A stretch of 64,000 nucleotides of DNA from Luteimonas aestuarii (GCF_004357985.1 NZ_SMTF01000010.1:1-64000), one strand, 5' to 3'. Positions 20,785-28,672 are shown, counted from the stretch's first letter. Translations and numbers: made by a program. Notes: generated from the sequence alone by a model not told the origin.

Positions 20785-21608
20785 TACTGCCGCAGGTCGC
20801 GGATCGCCACCGGCGCCGCGTGGCCCGGCGTCGCCCGCCACGGATTGATGTCCAGCCCGCCGCGGCGGGTGTAGCGCGCTTCCACCGACAGCCGCTCCGG
20901 GCGGCAGCGTGCCAGCAGGTCCACGAACATGCGTTCGACGCACTGCTCGTGGAACCCGGCGTGGTCGCGGAACGACACCACGTAGCGCAGCAGGCCCTCG
21001 CGATCGATCCGCGGCCCGCGATAGGCGATGCGCACGCCGGCCCAGTCGGGCTGGCCGGTGACCGGGCAGTTCGACTTCAGCAGGTCGCTGCGCAAGGTTT
21101 CCTCGACCACGTGGCCGTCTTCGGCGCGCAGCAGGCCGGCATCGGGCGGACCGTAGTGGTCGATGTCGACCTCCAGCGCGTCGATGCAGGTGGCGTCGTT
21201 CGCTTCGCCGTCGGTGAACGGCGGCAGGCCGAATGCAACCTCCACGACCGCACCCGTGGCCTGCGACAAATCCGCCGCGATGCGGCTGCGCACCGCATCG
21301 GCCTCGTCGAAGCGCGTGCCGTTGAGCGAGTTGAGGTAGAGCTTCAGCGACTTGGATTCGACCAGGTGCGGCGTGGTCGCCGGCACGGTGATGGTGGCGG
21401 TCTCGACCACCGGCTTGCCGCGACCGTCCAGCCAGGACAGCTCATAGGCATGCCAGCGGTCGTGGCCGATGAACGGCAGCGCCGCGTCCGCACCAATCCC
21501 GGTCTCGGCGCGCGCGGGAGCGCGCGGGATCGGGAACAGCAGCGCAGGGTCGTAATGCGCGGGATACGCGACCTCGCGGCCGAGCAGGGAGTCTTCTGGG
21601 GTGGGCAT
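20784..21608 (-). CDS. queF: NADPH-dependent 7-cyano-7-deazaguanine reductase
   Basis: The 274-residue protein is the long (YqcD-type, two-domain) QueF. The substrate/NADPH motif [13 protein letters not shown] (about 84-96) sits in the first half. The catalytic Cys181 in [15 protein letters not shown] with Asp188 and the HEQCVERMF stretch are in the second. QueF reduces preQ0 to preQ1 in queuosine biosynthesis. No other queuosine gene is nearby. The gene stands alone, between repeat regions on both sides. Confidence 0.95.
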   Translation of the reverse strand: MPTPEDSLLGREVAYPAHYDPALLFPIPRAPARAETGIGADAALPFIGHDRWHAYELSWLDGRGKPVVETATITVPATTPHLVESKSLKLYLNSLNGTRFDEADAVRSRIAADLSQATGAVVEVAFGLPPFTDGEANDATCIDALEVDIDHYGPPDAGLLRAEDGHVVEETLRSDLLKSNCPVTGQPDWAGVRIAYRGPRIDREGLLRYVVSFRDHAGFHEQCVERMFVDLLARCRPERLSVEARYTRRGGLDINPWRATPGHAAPVAIRDLRQ

Positions 21609-21744
21609 GGGGGCATTCTAGGGCGTGGGGTGTTCGGTTGGCGGCAAGGTGGCTGCCAAGCGCCGCACGTCACTCCCTTCCGCACTGAACCGCAATGCCA
21701 TGCGGCAGAACGTGACATGAGGTGCTCGTCAACACTGATGATGC

Positions 21745-21772
21745 GTCATCCCCGCGAAGGCGGGGACCCAAG
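21745..21772. repeat. REP sequence (GTCATCCCCGC type)
   Basis: GTCATCCCCGCGAAGGCGGGG forms a CCCCGC/GCGGGG hairpin around GAAG; the following ACCCA is typical of this Xanthomonadaceae REP. Confidence 0.65.
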
Positions 21773-22224
21773 GACGTTGCTTTCGCATCCCGTTGCCAGA
21801 GCAACAGCAAAGGCTTCCGCCTTTCGGCAGGTTACTTTTCTTTGCTTGCCCACTGCGAATCGAACGGCGAAGCCGGTCAAGAAAAGTAACCAAAAGAAAG
21901 GGCCCTTCCCTGACGGAGCTAACGATCGGGCGGAGAGTACGTCGGGATTTTCCGACTCGCCACAGAGCTGCTCTTTGGGCGCGTTCATGTTGTCACGCGT
22001 TGCGACGCGTTCATCCTAGTTGAGCTGGAAGACAACGTTTGGCGCGGCTCGGTCGGAAAACGCCGCACTTTGTCTGCTTCGCAGCCAAAGGCCGGCCCGC
22101 GCCAGCGGCGCGGGCGTTCGTCGGTGCGCGAGCCAGTGGCTCGCAAGCGCACCTCCTCACCCATGTGCGGCGCCCTACGGGTCTGGAAAATTCGGTCGCA
22201 GTTCCCCAGAAGAGTTTGGGAGCC

Positions 22225-22337
22225 GTCATCCCGGCGCAAGCCGGGACCCAGCATCTTCGCCGCATTGGAGTGAAGTGCAAAAGCACTACGTCCCGGCTTG
22301 ACCAGACATTCGCCTGTTGAAAGTTGCCGGGATGACG
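22225..22337. repeat. inverted REP pair (BIME-like)
   Basis: GTCATCCCGGC at 22225 is mirrored by GCCGGGATGAC at 22326-22336, enclosing about 90 bp that contain GTGAAGTGCAAAAGCACTAC with its own small hairpin. This is a classic paired-REP arrangement. Confidence 0.65.
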
Positions 22338-22392
22338 AAGCTCAAGCTTCTGATCTACGACCAGCTGAAACGTTGCTTGTAGACCCGGAGGG

Positions 22393-22448
22393 CGCCCGGC
22401 ATGGACGCCGGGCGTTTTTCGACAGGACATGGATGTCCTGTCGAAAAA
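22393..22448. repeat. terminator-like hairpin followed by a 34-bp palindrome
   Basis: CGCCCGGC (22393-22400) pairs with GCCGGGCG (22407-22414) and is followed by TTTTT, an excellent intrinsic terminator shape. That T-run also begins a second structure: TTTTTCGACAGGACAT (22415-22430) is the exact inverse of 22433-22448, with two bases between. Confidence 0.7.
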
Positions 22449-22642
22449 TCCCGTCGAGACACGCATGGCCGGTGAGCTCCGTCGGGGAAAGGCCCTTCTC
22501 TTTGGTGACTTTCTCTTGGGCCAGCAAGAGAAAGTTACCCGGCCGCGAAGCGGGCGGAACGCTTCGCATCTCCCGGAAAAGCAGAAGGCAGGACCTGACC
22601 GGCTCAAAGGTCGACTCTGACCCCCTGTTTTGCTCGTGTTTT

Positions 22643-22655
22643 GTTTAGGGCTCAC
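22643..22655 (-). other. degenerate attC core at the end of the last cassette
   Basis: On the minus strand the third gene is followed 5 bp later by GTGAGCCCTAAAC, the inverse of the GTTAGGGCTCAC that opens the same cassette (23110-23099), apart from one extra A. The folded attC arm that should follow is missing, which suggests deletion or decay of the last attC. Confidence 0.5.
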
Positions 22656-22660
22656 GTACG

Positions 22661-23068
22661 TCACGGTGACCTACCGATACCAATCTGAGTTTCTCGGCAA
22701 GATCCGACAAAGGAATCCGCAAGCTCAGATGCCTCAGTGGTCCAAGCATATGCGGCTAAGGTTCCACTGTTTCTATTCCATTCAACTCTGCAGCGAAGGC
22801 CGACGCGATCTAGGTTTTCATCAGCGACAAAGAACCCATCACGATGTCCTCTGGAGATTTTGAGTGGCTGATCGTTGTTGTTCATGCTGCTGCATCCGCC
22901 AAGAACGGACTGGATGAAAATTAATTCACTTGCCTCATCGACTTTCGCGTGAAACTGAGCGCGCCGTGCTTCGCATGCAATGAAGTAAGGGGCCGTTACA
23001 TCGCCGCGAGCGCAGCCACTGATTGCGGCTGCAATGATGGCGAACATAGTCAACAGTCGATAGTTCAT
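22661..23068 (-). CDS. cassette 3: small lipoprotein, unknown
   Basis: The 135-residue product has a lipoprotein signal (AIIAAAISGC, Cys19) and a cysteine-containing mature domain with no recognised motif. It includes IFIQSVLGGCSSM and VGLRCRVEW, which may form disulphides. Codon use is much more relaxed than in neighbouring genes, as expected of a captured cassette. The start lies about 40 bp after the attC core. Small exported proteins of unknown role are common cargo of Xanthomonas integrons. Confidence 0.7.
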   Translation of the reverse strand: MNYRLLTMFAIIAAAISGCARGDVTAPYFIACEARRAQFHAKVDEASELIFIQSVLGGCSSMNNNDQPLKISRGHRDGFFVADENLDRVGLRCRVEWNRNSGTLAAYAWTTEASELADSFVGSCRETQIGIGRSP

Positions 23069-23103
23069 CTGAATAGTTAGACTAATGAGGTGGGTGGGGT
23101 GAG

Positions 23104-23163
23104 CCCTAACACCTGAACTAAGCCGCGCCGCGAAGCGGCATTGGCTTGAATGAATTGTTAGAG
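23104..23163 (-). other. attC site B (60 bp)
   Basis: On the minus strand it opens with CTCTAAC, continues AATTCATTCAAGCC, has the palindromic centre GCCGCTTCGCGGC, then GGCTTAGTTCAGGTGTTAGGG. The GTT/AAC cores, the imperfectly paired arms and the 60-bp length match the Xanthomonas-type attC. The stop codon of the upstream gene lies inside the first box. Confidence 0.9.
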
Positions 23164-23748
23164 GTCTTTGCCATGAAAATCAGGTGGGGGCCTTGTACCA
23201 ACTGTAATCTCCAACTGACCTTTCATGAGGCCCACTTGGTCAGACTCATAAAGAGGTAAACCGGCCGCGTGGAAAGCTTGCAGCAGAGTTTGACGCTCCT
23301 CCGAAGTGCCGCCCTTCACAGAAAGTCCAACGGCCCTAGCGTAACCGCTAAAGTACTTTGTCTTGATCCCGGCGGCGGAAAGAGCAGCCTCTAAGTCGCC
23401 CCGAAACATGGTCGCTTCTGGATCGTCACCAACCCAGGCTAGCCACGGCTCTATTGACTTATCGGAGAGTGCAGTCGCCAACTTTTTGGCTTGAGTCGGT
23501 GTGACACGTCGCCATGACATGACTGACTTGAGGCGCTCTTGCTCTAGCAACGCCTGAGCAGTTTCAGCTTTTGCTTTCGCCGTCTCTGCCTCATTGGCCG
23601 TAATGCGCTCGTCGGCAAACTTTTCGCGAACGCCACCGCTCCAAACTGCACCGACGGTACCTACTAACGCCAGCATTGCGCCTAGTACAATGAGCAAGTT
23701 TGACCACGAATAGATAGCGTCAGCGGCCTGCGGAATGATGTTAAACAT
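23158..23748 (-). CDS. cassette 2: membrane protein with coiled-coil region
   Basis: The 196-residue product starts MFNIIPQAADAIYSWSN, has one membrane helix (about 16-36, LLIVLGAMLALVGTVGAVW) and a charged alanine/glutamate-rich helix likely to form a coiled coil (about 40-80). A soluble alpha/beta domain follows (about 85-196), containing SWRRVTPTQAKKLATAL and GLPLYESDQVGLMKGQLEITVG. Similar layouts occur in cassette proteins of Xanthomonadaceae, but no function is known. A GTG at 23775 would add nine residues and is a plausible alternative start. Confidence 0.75.
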   Translation of the reverse strand: MFNIIPQAADAIYSWSNLLIVLGAMLALVGTVGAVWSGGVREKFADERITANEAETAKAKAETAQALLEQERLKSVMSWRRVTPTQAKKLATALSDKSIEPWLAWVGDDPEATMFRGDLEAALSAAGIKTKYFSGYARAVGLSVKGGTSEERQTLLQAFHAAGLPLYESDQVGLMKGQLEITVGTRPPPDFHGKDL

Positions 23749-23787
23749 TGAGCGTTTCCACCAGTTTGCGATCACGGTCGGAAAGAC

Positions 23788-23847
23788 CTCTAACGCCTGA
23801 ATTAAGCCGAGCCGCGAAGCGGCTTCGGCTTGAATGAATTGTTAGCT
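23788..23847 (-). other. attC site A (60 bp)
   Basis: On the minus strand it reads AGCTAAC, AATTCATTCAAGCCGA, the centre AGCCGCTTCGCGGCT, then CGGCTTAATTCAGGCGTTAGAG. It differs from site B at only about a dozen positions and has the same length. The stop codon of the AbiJ-like gene overlaps the first core. Confidence 0.92.
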
Positions 23848-24684
23848 CTCTGTGCGACTCTGCTGCACATAATTGATGAAGGCTGAGCATGTAACAAGCA
23901 TGAACTGTGCGTCCGCGTGTACGACACTGTCCTTGTCGAGCAACGCGTGCCTGACACCGCCCTGATCTGATGTGTATCCGTATAGACTGCTGAATGCGGA
24001 TTTCAACGCAGGATGCAGGTTGCCTGAATCTTCGAGTTGCTTGAGCATCTGCCCCAGAGTTCCCTTGTCTGAGCCAAGGCGGAGCGAAACAAGGCTCTCG
24101 ACCGCTGATATCGACTCCTTTACTGAATTGCGATAGTCAGGGCTCTCCCGCGACGTTAGCAAGTCAAGAGCTCTATCTAGGTGCGCCCTGACTGGAGAGG
24201 GCGACGAGCTGATGGCTCTTTCGACTTCAGCAATCTCAGATGGCTCTGTGATTGATGCGATCGACCCACCAACAAATCTGTATGCGGATGACTCTCGCTC
24301 CAGAATTATGTTGCACGCAGAAGCAAATGTTTCGCCGAACTTGTACTTATCGTAGTTGTCGTGAACGAACTCTAGAAAGTCATAGACCTCATACCACTGG
24401 CAACCGAAGAAGTATTTTCGAAGCTGCTCGTGTACTTTCGACCAATGATCAGACAACTGGTCTATTGGCTTCTTGAAGTAGCTGTGCCACAGCTTTAAGC
24501 AGAGCGCATTTATGTCCCGATTCTCGGAACTGCGCATATTCCAGTTTTGGCCAGGATTCTTGACGTGATTCCAGACGCGCAGCGTTAGCACGTTCCACAA
24601 GCCGTTCCGCAATTCCTCGTCGATTGACTCGATTTGGATGCGGTCGCGTACTGGGCGGTACCCATGTCTTTCCGAGAATCGCAA
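23842..24684 (-). CDS. cassette 1: AbiJ-family abortive-infection protein
   Basis: The 280-residue protein opens with FSERHGYRPVRDRIQIESID then EELRNGLWNVL, the signature of AbiJ N-terminal domain 4, which precedes effector domains in phage-defence proteins. The C-terminal part (about 170-280) is helical, includes ESISAVESLV and GGVRHALL, and resembles HEPN-type abortive-infection C-termini. No ATG is available; a TTG at 24684 with GGAG six bases upstream gives the family's usual N-terminus (M-R-F-S-E-R-H). The frame is open further upstream, but only as a shadow of the M20 gene. It is the first cassette and probably relies on a nearby promoter, perhaps read-through from the M20 gene. Confidence 0.85.
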   Translation of the reverse strand: MRFSERHGYRPVRDRIQIESIDEELRNGLWNVLTLRVWNHVKNPGQNWNMRSSENRDINALCLKLWHSYFKKPIDQLSDHWSKVHEQLRKYFFGCQWYEVYDFLEFVHDNYDKYKFGETFASACNIILERESSAYRFVGGSIASITEPSEIAEVERAISSSPSPVRAHLDRALDLLTSRESPDYRNSVKESISAVESLVSLRLGSDKGTLGQMLKQLEDSGNLHPALKSAFSSLYGYTSDQGGVRHALLDKDSVVHADAQFMLVTCSAFINYVQQSRTES

Positions 24685-24697
24685 TTCTGTCTCCAGA

Positions 24698-24716
24698 GGG
24701 CTAACGCCAATTAGCT
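24698..24716 (-). other. array boundary: GCTAA-N6-TTAGC simple-site-like sequence
   Basis: The minus strand reads AGCTAATTGGCGTTAGCCC: the M20 stop codon TAA, five bases, then the GTTAGCC core. The GCTAA/TTAGC halves look like a two-box integrase site, but no attI with direct repeats is visible. It may be a secondary insertion site. Confidence 0.5.
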
Positions 24717-26027
24717 TCCGGTTTCGGCAAAATAATCCATCACCACCTGCAACATCGCCCGAAACCCCACGTCCAGCGACCCCTCGTCCAGATAGAACTC
24801 CGGCGAATGATTGCTCGGCGCCGTCTTCGGGTCCGTGCCCTGCGGCGTGGCACCGACGAAGAAATACATCCCCGGCACCTCGCGCGCGAAGAACGAGAAA
24901 TCCTCGGCGCCGGTGATCAGCCCCGGATCGACCACGTTGCCGGCGCCCACGGCCGCTTCCAGGCTGGGCAGCATGCGCGCGGTGAGCTCGGGGTCGTTGG
25001 CGGTGACCGGGTAGTTGTGGCTCAGCGGGATGGTCGCCTCGATGGCGGCGCCGTGCGCGGCGGCGACGTGTTCGGACACGTTGCGCAGGTCGGCGAAGAT
25101 GGCCTTGCGCATGTCGTCGTCGAAGGTGCGGATGGTGCCGATCAGCTCCACCGAGTCGGGGATGATGTTGTGGCGGATGCCGCCCTTCACCGCGCCGAAG
25201 GTGACGATGGCCGGCAGCTTGGTGATGTCGGTGCGGCGGCTGACGATGGTCTGCGCGGTGGTGACCAGGTCCGCCGCGGCGACGATGGGGTCCACGCCGT
25301 TCCACGGCCGCGAGCCGTGGGTCTGGCGGCCGTTGACGGTGATCTCGAAACTGTCGGACGCCGCCATCATCGGCCCGGGGCGCACGGCGACCTGGCCGAC
25401 GTTCATGGTCGAGCCGACGTGCAGGCCGAACACGGCGTCGGGGCGGAAGTCGTCGAACACGCCCTGCGCCAGCATTTCCTTGGCGCCGCCGACCTCGCCT
25501 TCGGGCACGCCTTCCTCGGCCGGCTGGAACAGGAACATCACCTCGCCCGCCAGCTCGTCCTGCATGGCGACCAGCGCTTCGGCCAGGCCCATCAGGATGG
25601 CGACGTGCGCGTCGTGGCCGCAGGCGTGCATCACGCCAACGGTCTCGCCGCGGAAGGTGGTGGTGGCCTTCGATGCGAACGGCACGTCGACGCGTTCGGT
25701 GACCGGCAGTGCGTCCATGTCGGCGCGCAGTGCGATGCGCGGACCGGGCTTGCCGCCCTTGAGCACCGCGGTCACGCCGGTGGTGGCGATGCCGGTCTTG
25801 GGTTCCAACCCGAGCGACCGCAGGTGGTCGGCGACCAGCGCGGCAGTGCGCGTCTCGCGGTTGCCGAGTTCGGGGTGCTGGTGGATGTCGCGGCGCCACT
25901 CCACCACCTTGGCCTGCAGCGCGCGCGCGGCCTCGGCGACTTCCGGGCGTTGCGCGTCCTGTGCGTGGGCCGGCAGGCAGCAGGCGGCGGCGATGGCGAG
26001 CGAAAGCAGCGTGGCGATGCGTGGCAT
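24711..26027 (-). CDS. exported M20-family amidohydrolase
   Basis: The 438-residue protein has a Sec signal (cleavage after about AHAQ, residue 23) and M20D amidohydrolase motifs: HQHPELGNRE (about 49-58), RADMDALPV, HACGHDAHV (134-142) and QPAEEG (168-173), with a lid domain between. Relatives remove acyl groups from amino acids (hippuricase, IAA-amino-acid hydrolase type). An exported form would act in the periplasm on acyl-amino acids or peptides. Its stop codon directly abuts the integron array. A paralogue follows at 26338-27642. Confidence 0.9.
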   Translation of the reverse strand: MPRIATLLSLAIAAACCLPAHAQDAQRPEVAEAARALQAKVVEWRRDIHQHPELGNRETRTAALVADHLRSLGLEPKTGIATTGVTAVLKGGKPGPRIALRADMDALPVTERVDVPFASKATTTFRGETVGVMHACGHDAHVAILMGLAEALVAMQDELAGEVMFLFQPAEEGVPEGEVGGAKEMLAQGVFDDFRPDAVFGLHVGSTMNVGQVAVRPGPMMAASDSFEITVNGRQTHGSRPWNGVDPIVAAADLVTTAQTIVSRRTDITKLPAIVTFGAVKGGIRHNIIPDSVELIGTIRTFDDDMRKAIFADLRNVSEHVAAAHGAAIEATIPLSHNYPVTANDPELTARMLPSLEAAVGAGNVVDPGLITGAEDFSFFAREVPGMYFFVGATPQGTDPKTAPSNHSPEFYLDEGSLDVGFRAMLQVVMDYFAETGS

Positions 26028-26337
26028 GGTGGTCTCCCCGGTGATGGGGCGATCTTAGCGCGCATGCCGGAACGAGGCGGGCGATGGCGCTTACCCGGGC
26101 GAATTCGTGATCCACCAGCGTGTCGCGAACCGGGATCTGGATGCGCGGATCGTACGTGTGCATTGGCGACACGAGGAGGCCGTCTTGCCCACGACTGCAA
26201 AGCGAACGGCGAAGCCGGTCAGGCGCGCACCCGTGGATGTGAAGTCGCGCAGCACGGACGCCCTTGGGCCCCCGCCTGCGTGGGGCGCGCGCGTGTGTCA
26301 GGCAATGCAGCGCCCTGCCGCCGCGCTTTGCTCGCGC
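26028..26337. other. 310-bp gap between the two amidohydrolase genes
   Basis: The stretch contains a 38-bp fragment (26185-26222, around GCGAACGGCGAAGCCGGTCA) shared with the repeat module at 21846-21880. Nothing gene-like remains in the rest. The promoter of the 24711-26027 gene must lie near its left end. Confidence 0.55.
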
Positions 26338-27642
26338 CTACGACGCCGGGCCTTGCAGGAAATCCAGCGTCGCCTGCAGCAGTGCGCGCAGGCCGACATC
26401 CAGTGCGGCTTCGTCGGGTGCGTACTGCGGTGAATGGTTGATCGGCGCGGTGAGCGGATCGGTGCCCGCCGGCGTGGTGCCGACGAAGAAGTAGAACCCG
26501 GGCGCGACGTTGGCGAACTCGGAGAAATCCTCGGCGATGGTGTAGCGCGGCACCTCCACCACGTTGCCCTCGCCCACCGCGCGTACCAATGACGGGCGCA
26601 AGCGTTCGGTCAGTGCCGGCTCGTTGCGCGTCACCGGTGCGTTCATGTCGACGTTGAGCGTCGCGGTGGCGCCACTGGCGGCGGCGAAGTGCTCGGCGGT
26701 GCTGCGGAAGCGGTCGATCACGTCCTGGCGCACGTCCATGTCGAAGGTGCGCAGGGTGCCGACCATCGTCGCCGTGTCGGGGATGATGTTGAAACGCAGG
26801 CCGCTGTTGATCTGGCCCGCGGTCAGCACCACCGGGTGCGCGGTGATGTCCACCTGCCGCGCGATGATCGATTGCGCGCCCAGCAGCACCTGCGCGGCGA
26901 CGGTGATCGGGTCCACGCCCGCCCACGGCTGCGAACCGTGCGTCTGTTTGCCGGTGATCTCCAGCGTCCATTCGTCGGCGCTGGCCATGAACGGACCGGC
27001 GCGCACGCCGACCTGTCCCGCATTGAGCCGCGACCACACGTGCAGGCCCAGCACGGCATCGGGCTTGAAGTCGTCGAACACGCCTTCGTCGAGCATGCGC
27101 TTCGCGCCGGCCACCTCACCGGGCACCGGCGGGCCTTCCTCGGCCGGCTGGAACACGAACATCACTTCGCCCGGCAGTTCGTCGCGCATCGAGGCCAGCG
27201 CCTCGGCCACGCCCATCAGGATGGCCACGTGCATGTCATGGCCGCAGGCGTGCATCACGCCCACCGGCTGGCCGCGGTACTCGCTGCGCACGGTGGACGC
27301 GAACGGCAGGCCGGTCTGCTCGGTCACCGGCAGCGCATCCATGTCGGCGCGCAGCGCGATGCGCGGGCCGGGCTTGCCGCCCTTCAGCACCGCGGTGACG
27401 CCCGTGACCGCGATCCCGGTGCGCGGCTCCATGCCCAGCGCACGCAGGTGGTCGGCGACGACCTGCGCCGTGCGCACCTCGTGGTTGCCCAGCTCCGGAT
27501 GCTGGTGCAGGTCGCGACGCCATTCGACCACCTTGTCCTGCAGGGCTGCAGTGACCGGCAGCGCGTCGGCGGCGTGGGCGGTCGCTCCGGCGGAGGCGCA
27601 GGCGAACGCGCCGGCGATGGCGAGGCAGGTGGTCAGGCGCAT
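26338..27642 (-). CDS. exported M20-family amidohydrolase (paralogue)
   Basis: The 434-residue protein is a clear paralogue of the 24711-26027 product: signal peptide ending near THAAD, RDLHQHPELGNHEVRTA, RADMDALPVTEQ, HACGHDMHV and FQPAEEGPPV. I chose the ATG at 27642 because GGGAG lies 6 bp upstream; the ATG two codons earlier touches the ribosome-binding site. Tandem divergence of two secreted acyl-amino-acid hydrolases suggests different substrates. It is divergent from the CitE-type lyase at 27815. Confidence 0.9.
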   Translation of the reverse strand: MRLTTCLAIAGAFACASAGATAHAADALPVTAALQDKVVEWRRDLHQHPELGNHEVRTAQVVADHLRALGMEPRTGIAVTGVTAVLKGGKPGPRIALRADMDALPVTEQTGLPFASTVRSEYRGQPVGVMHACGHDMHVAILMGVAEALASMRDELPGEVMFVFQPAEEGPPVPGEVAGAKRMLDEGVFDDFKPDAVLGLHVWSRLNAGQVGVRAGPFMASADEWTLEITGKQTHGSQPWAGVDPITVAAQVLLGAQSIIARQVDITAHPVVLTAGQINSGLRFNIIPDTATMVGTLRTFDMDVRQDVIDRFRSTAEHFAAASGATATLNVDMNAPVTRNEPALTERLRPSLVRAVGEGNVVEVPRYTIAEDFSEFANVAPGFYFFVGTTPAGTDPLTAPINHSPQYAPDEAALDVGLRALLQATLDFLQGPAS

Positions 27643-27814
27643 GGGCATCTCCCGTCGTAATGACGCCAGCGTAGCCCAGGCAACGCACCGGGATACCGGC
27701 TGGACGGGGCATTCGGCATCGACAAGCAAGCAAAGGTATCTTCTGAATCCCCGGCAGGCGGCTTTGATCGGCCCCCGGAATGCGCACACTGGCGGGGCGA
27801 TACCGGGAGGGCGG

Positions 27815-28672
27815 ATGCGCAGCAAACTGTTCGTGCCGGGCATCCGTCCGGAACTGTTCGCCAAGGCCTGTGCGGGCGAAGCCGATGCGGTGTCCTTCGA
27901 TCTGGAGGACGCGGTGCCGCCCGCGCGCAAGGCCGAGGCGCGCCGCGCCGTCGCCGCCTTCCTGTCTGCGCAGCCGCGACCGGCGCAGGGCAAAGACGTC
28001 GTGGTGCGCGTCAACCCGGTGGGCACGGCCGAGTTCGAGGACGATCTGGCGACCCTGCTGCCGCTGCCCGTGGACCTGCTGAACCTGCCGCGCGTGGAGT
28101 CGGCCGAAACGGTGCATGCCGCGGTCGCGGCGATCGAACGCCATGCGTCGGCGCAAGGCCACGCCACGCCGCTGCGCCTGCTGGTCAATATCGAAACGCC
28201 CCGGGGCCTGCGCCGCGCGGCCGGCATTGCGGGGGCGCATCCGCGGATCGCCGGGCTGCAGCTGGGGCTGGGCGATCTGTTCGAACCGCATGGCATCCGT
28301 CGCAACGAACAGGCGCATGTCCGCATGGCGATGTTCCAGGTGGCGATGGCCGCGGCGGAAGCGGGCGTGTTCGCGTGTGATGGCGCGCACCCCGACTACA
28401 CCGACGATGCCGGCTTCGTGCAGGAGGCCAGGATGTCGCGCGCGCTCGGCTTCGCCGGCAAGAGCTGCATCCATCCGCGCCAGGTGTCGTGGGCGAACGC
28501 GGCGTTCGCGCCGACCGCGGAAGAACTGGACTGGGCGCGCCGCGTGATCGACGCGGCGGCCGTTGCGGACGCGCAAGGCAAGACCGTGTTCAGTGTCGAT
28601 GGCCGGATGGTCGATCCCCCTTACTTGCGGCGTGCGCAACGCCTGCTGGCGGATGCGGGAGAGCGGGCGTGA
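27815..28672 (+). CDS. CitE/HpcH-type CoA ester lyase or aldolase
   Basis: This 285-residue TIM-barrel protein has the HpcH/HpaI family signature: KLFVPGIRPELFAKA, SFDLEDAVPPARKAEAR with the metal-binding acids, VRVNPVGTAEFEDD, LLVNIETPRGL and ACDGAHPDYTDDAGF. GGGAGGG precedes the ATG. Stand-alone CitE-like lyases cleave malyl-CoA, citramalyl-CoA or similar esters. The stop overlaps the GTG start of the symporter (GTGA), so its substrate may be what that symporter imports. The CaiB-type CoA transferase at 43903 could provide the CoA ester. Confidence 0.85.
   Translation: MRSKLFVPGIRPELFAKACAGEADAVSFDLEDAVPPARKAEARRAVAAFLSAQPRPAQGKDVVVRVNPVGTAEFEDDLATLLPLPVDLLNLPRVESAETVHAAVAAIERHASAQGHATPLRLLVNIETPRGLRRAAGIAGAHPRIAGLQLGLGDLFEPHGIRRNEQAHVRMAMFQVAMAAAEAGVFACDGAHPDYTDDAGFVQEARMSRALGFAGKSCIHPRQVSWANAAFAPTAEELDWARRVIDAAAVADAQGKTVFSVDGRMVDPPYLRRAQRLLADAGERA

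Larger units (their letters stand above)
21609..22642. other. mosaic repeat region, no credible genes
   Basis: About 1 kb of layered repeats separates queF from the integron cassettes. A module at 21825-21960 (around GTTACTTTTCTTTGC and AAAGAAAGGGCCC) recurs diverged and inverted at 22450-22570, and a fragment recurs at 26185-26222. GTCATCCC-type REPs occur at 21745-21772 and 22225-22337, and a strong palindrome at 22415-22448. Short open frames here read as lysine/serine-rich translations of the repeat, not as genes. Confidence 0.7.
22643..24705 (-). mobile_element. integron cassette array without integrase (three cassettes)
   Basis: Three AT-richer genes on the minus strand are separated by two well-formed attC sites, each gene's stop codon lying inside the RYYYAAC-type box. 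The order from the promoter-proximal side is the AbiJ-like protein, a membrane/coiled-coil protein and a lipoprotein. The first cassette begins at a GTTAGCC core (24705-24699) and the last ends in a degenerate core (22643-22655). No integrase or intact attI is present on either side, so this is a CALIN-type cluster. Base composition is clearly lower in GC than the flanking genes. Confidence 0.85.

Noticed and set aside
21746..22664. Several 60-217 residue open frames
   Set aside because: They are translations of dispersed repeats (lysine/serine-rich, with palindromes) and lack ribosome-binding sites.
24698..24716. Intact attI site
   Set aside because: Only a short two-box dyad is present; no direct repeats or integrase gene accompany it.
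23842..26172. One 776-residue fusion protein covering the M20 gene and the AbiJ-like gene
   Set aside because: The M20 gene is read in another frame with proper motifs; only the part after 24684 is protein-like, and it has its own TTG start and ribosome-binding site.
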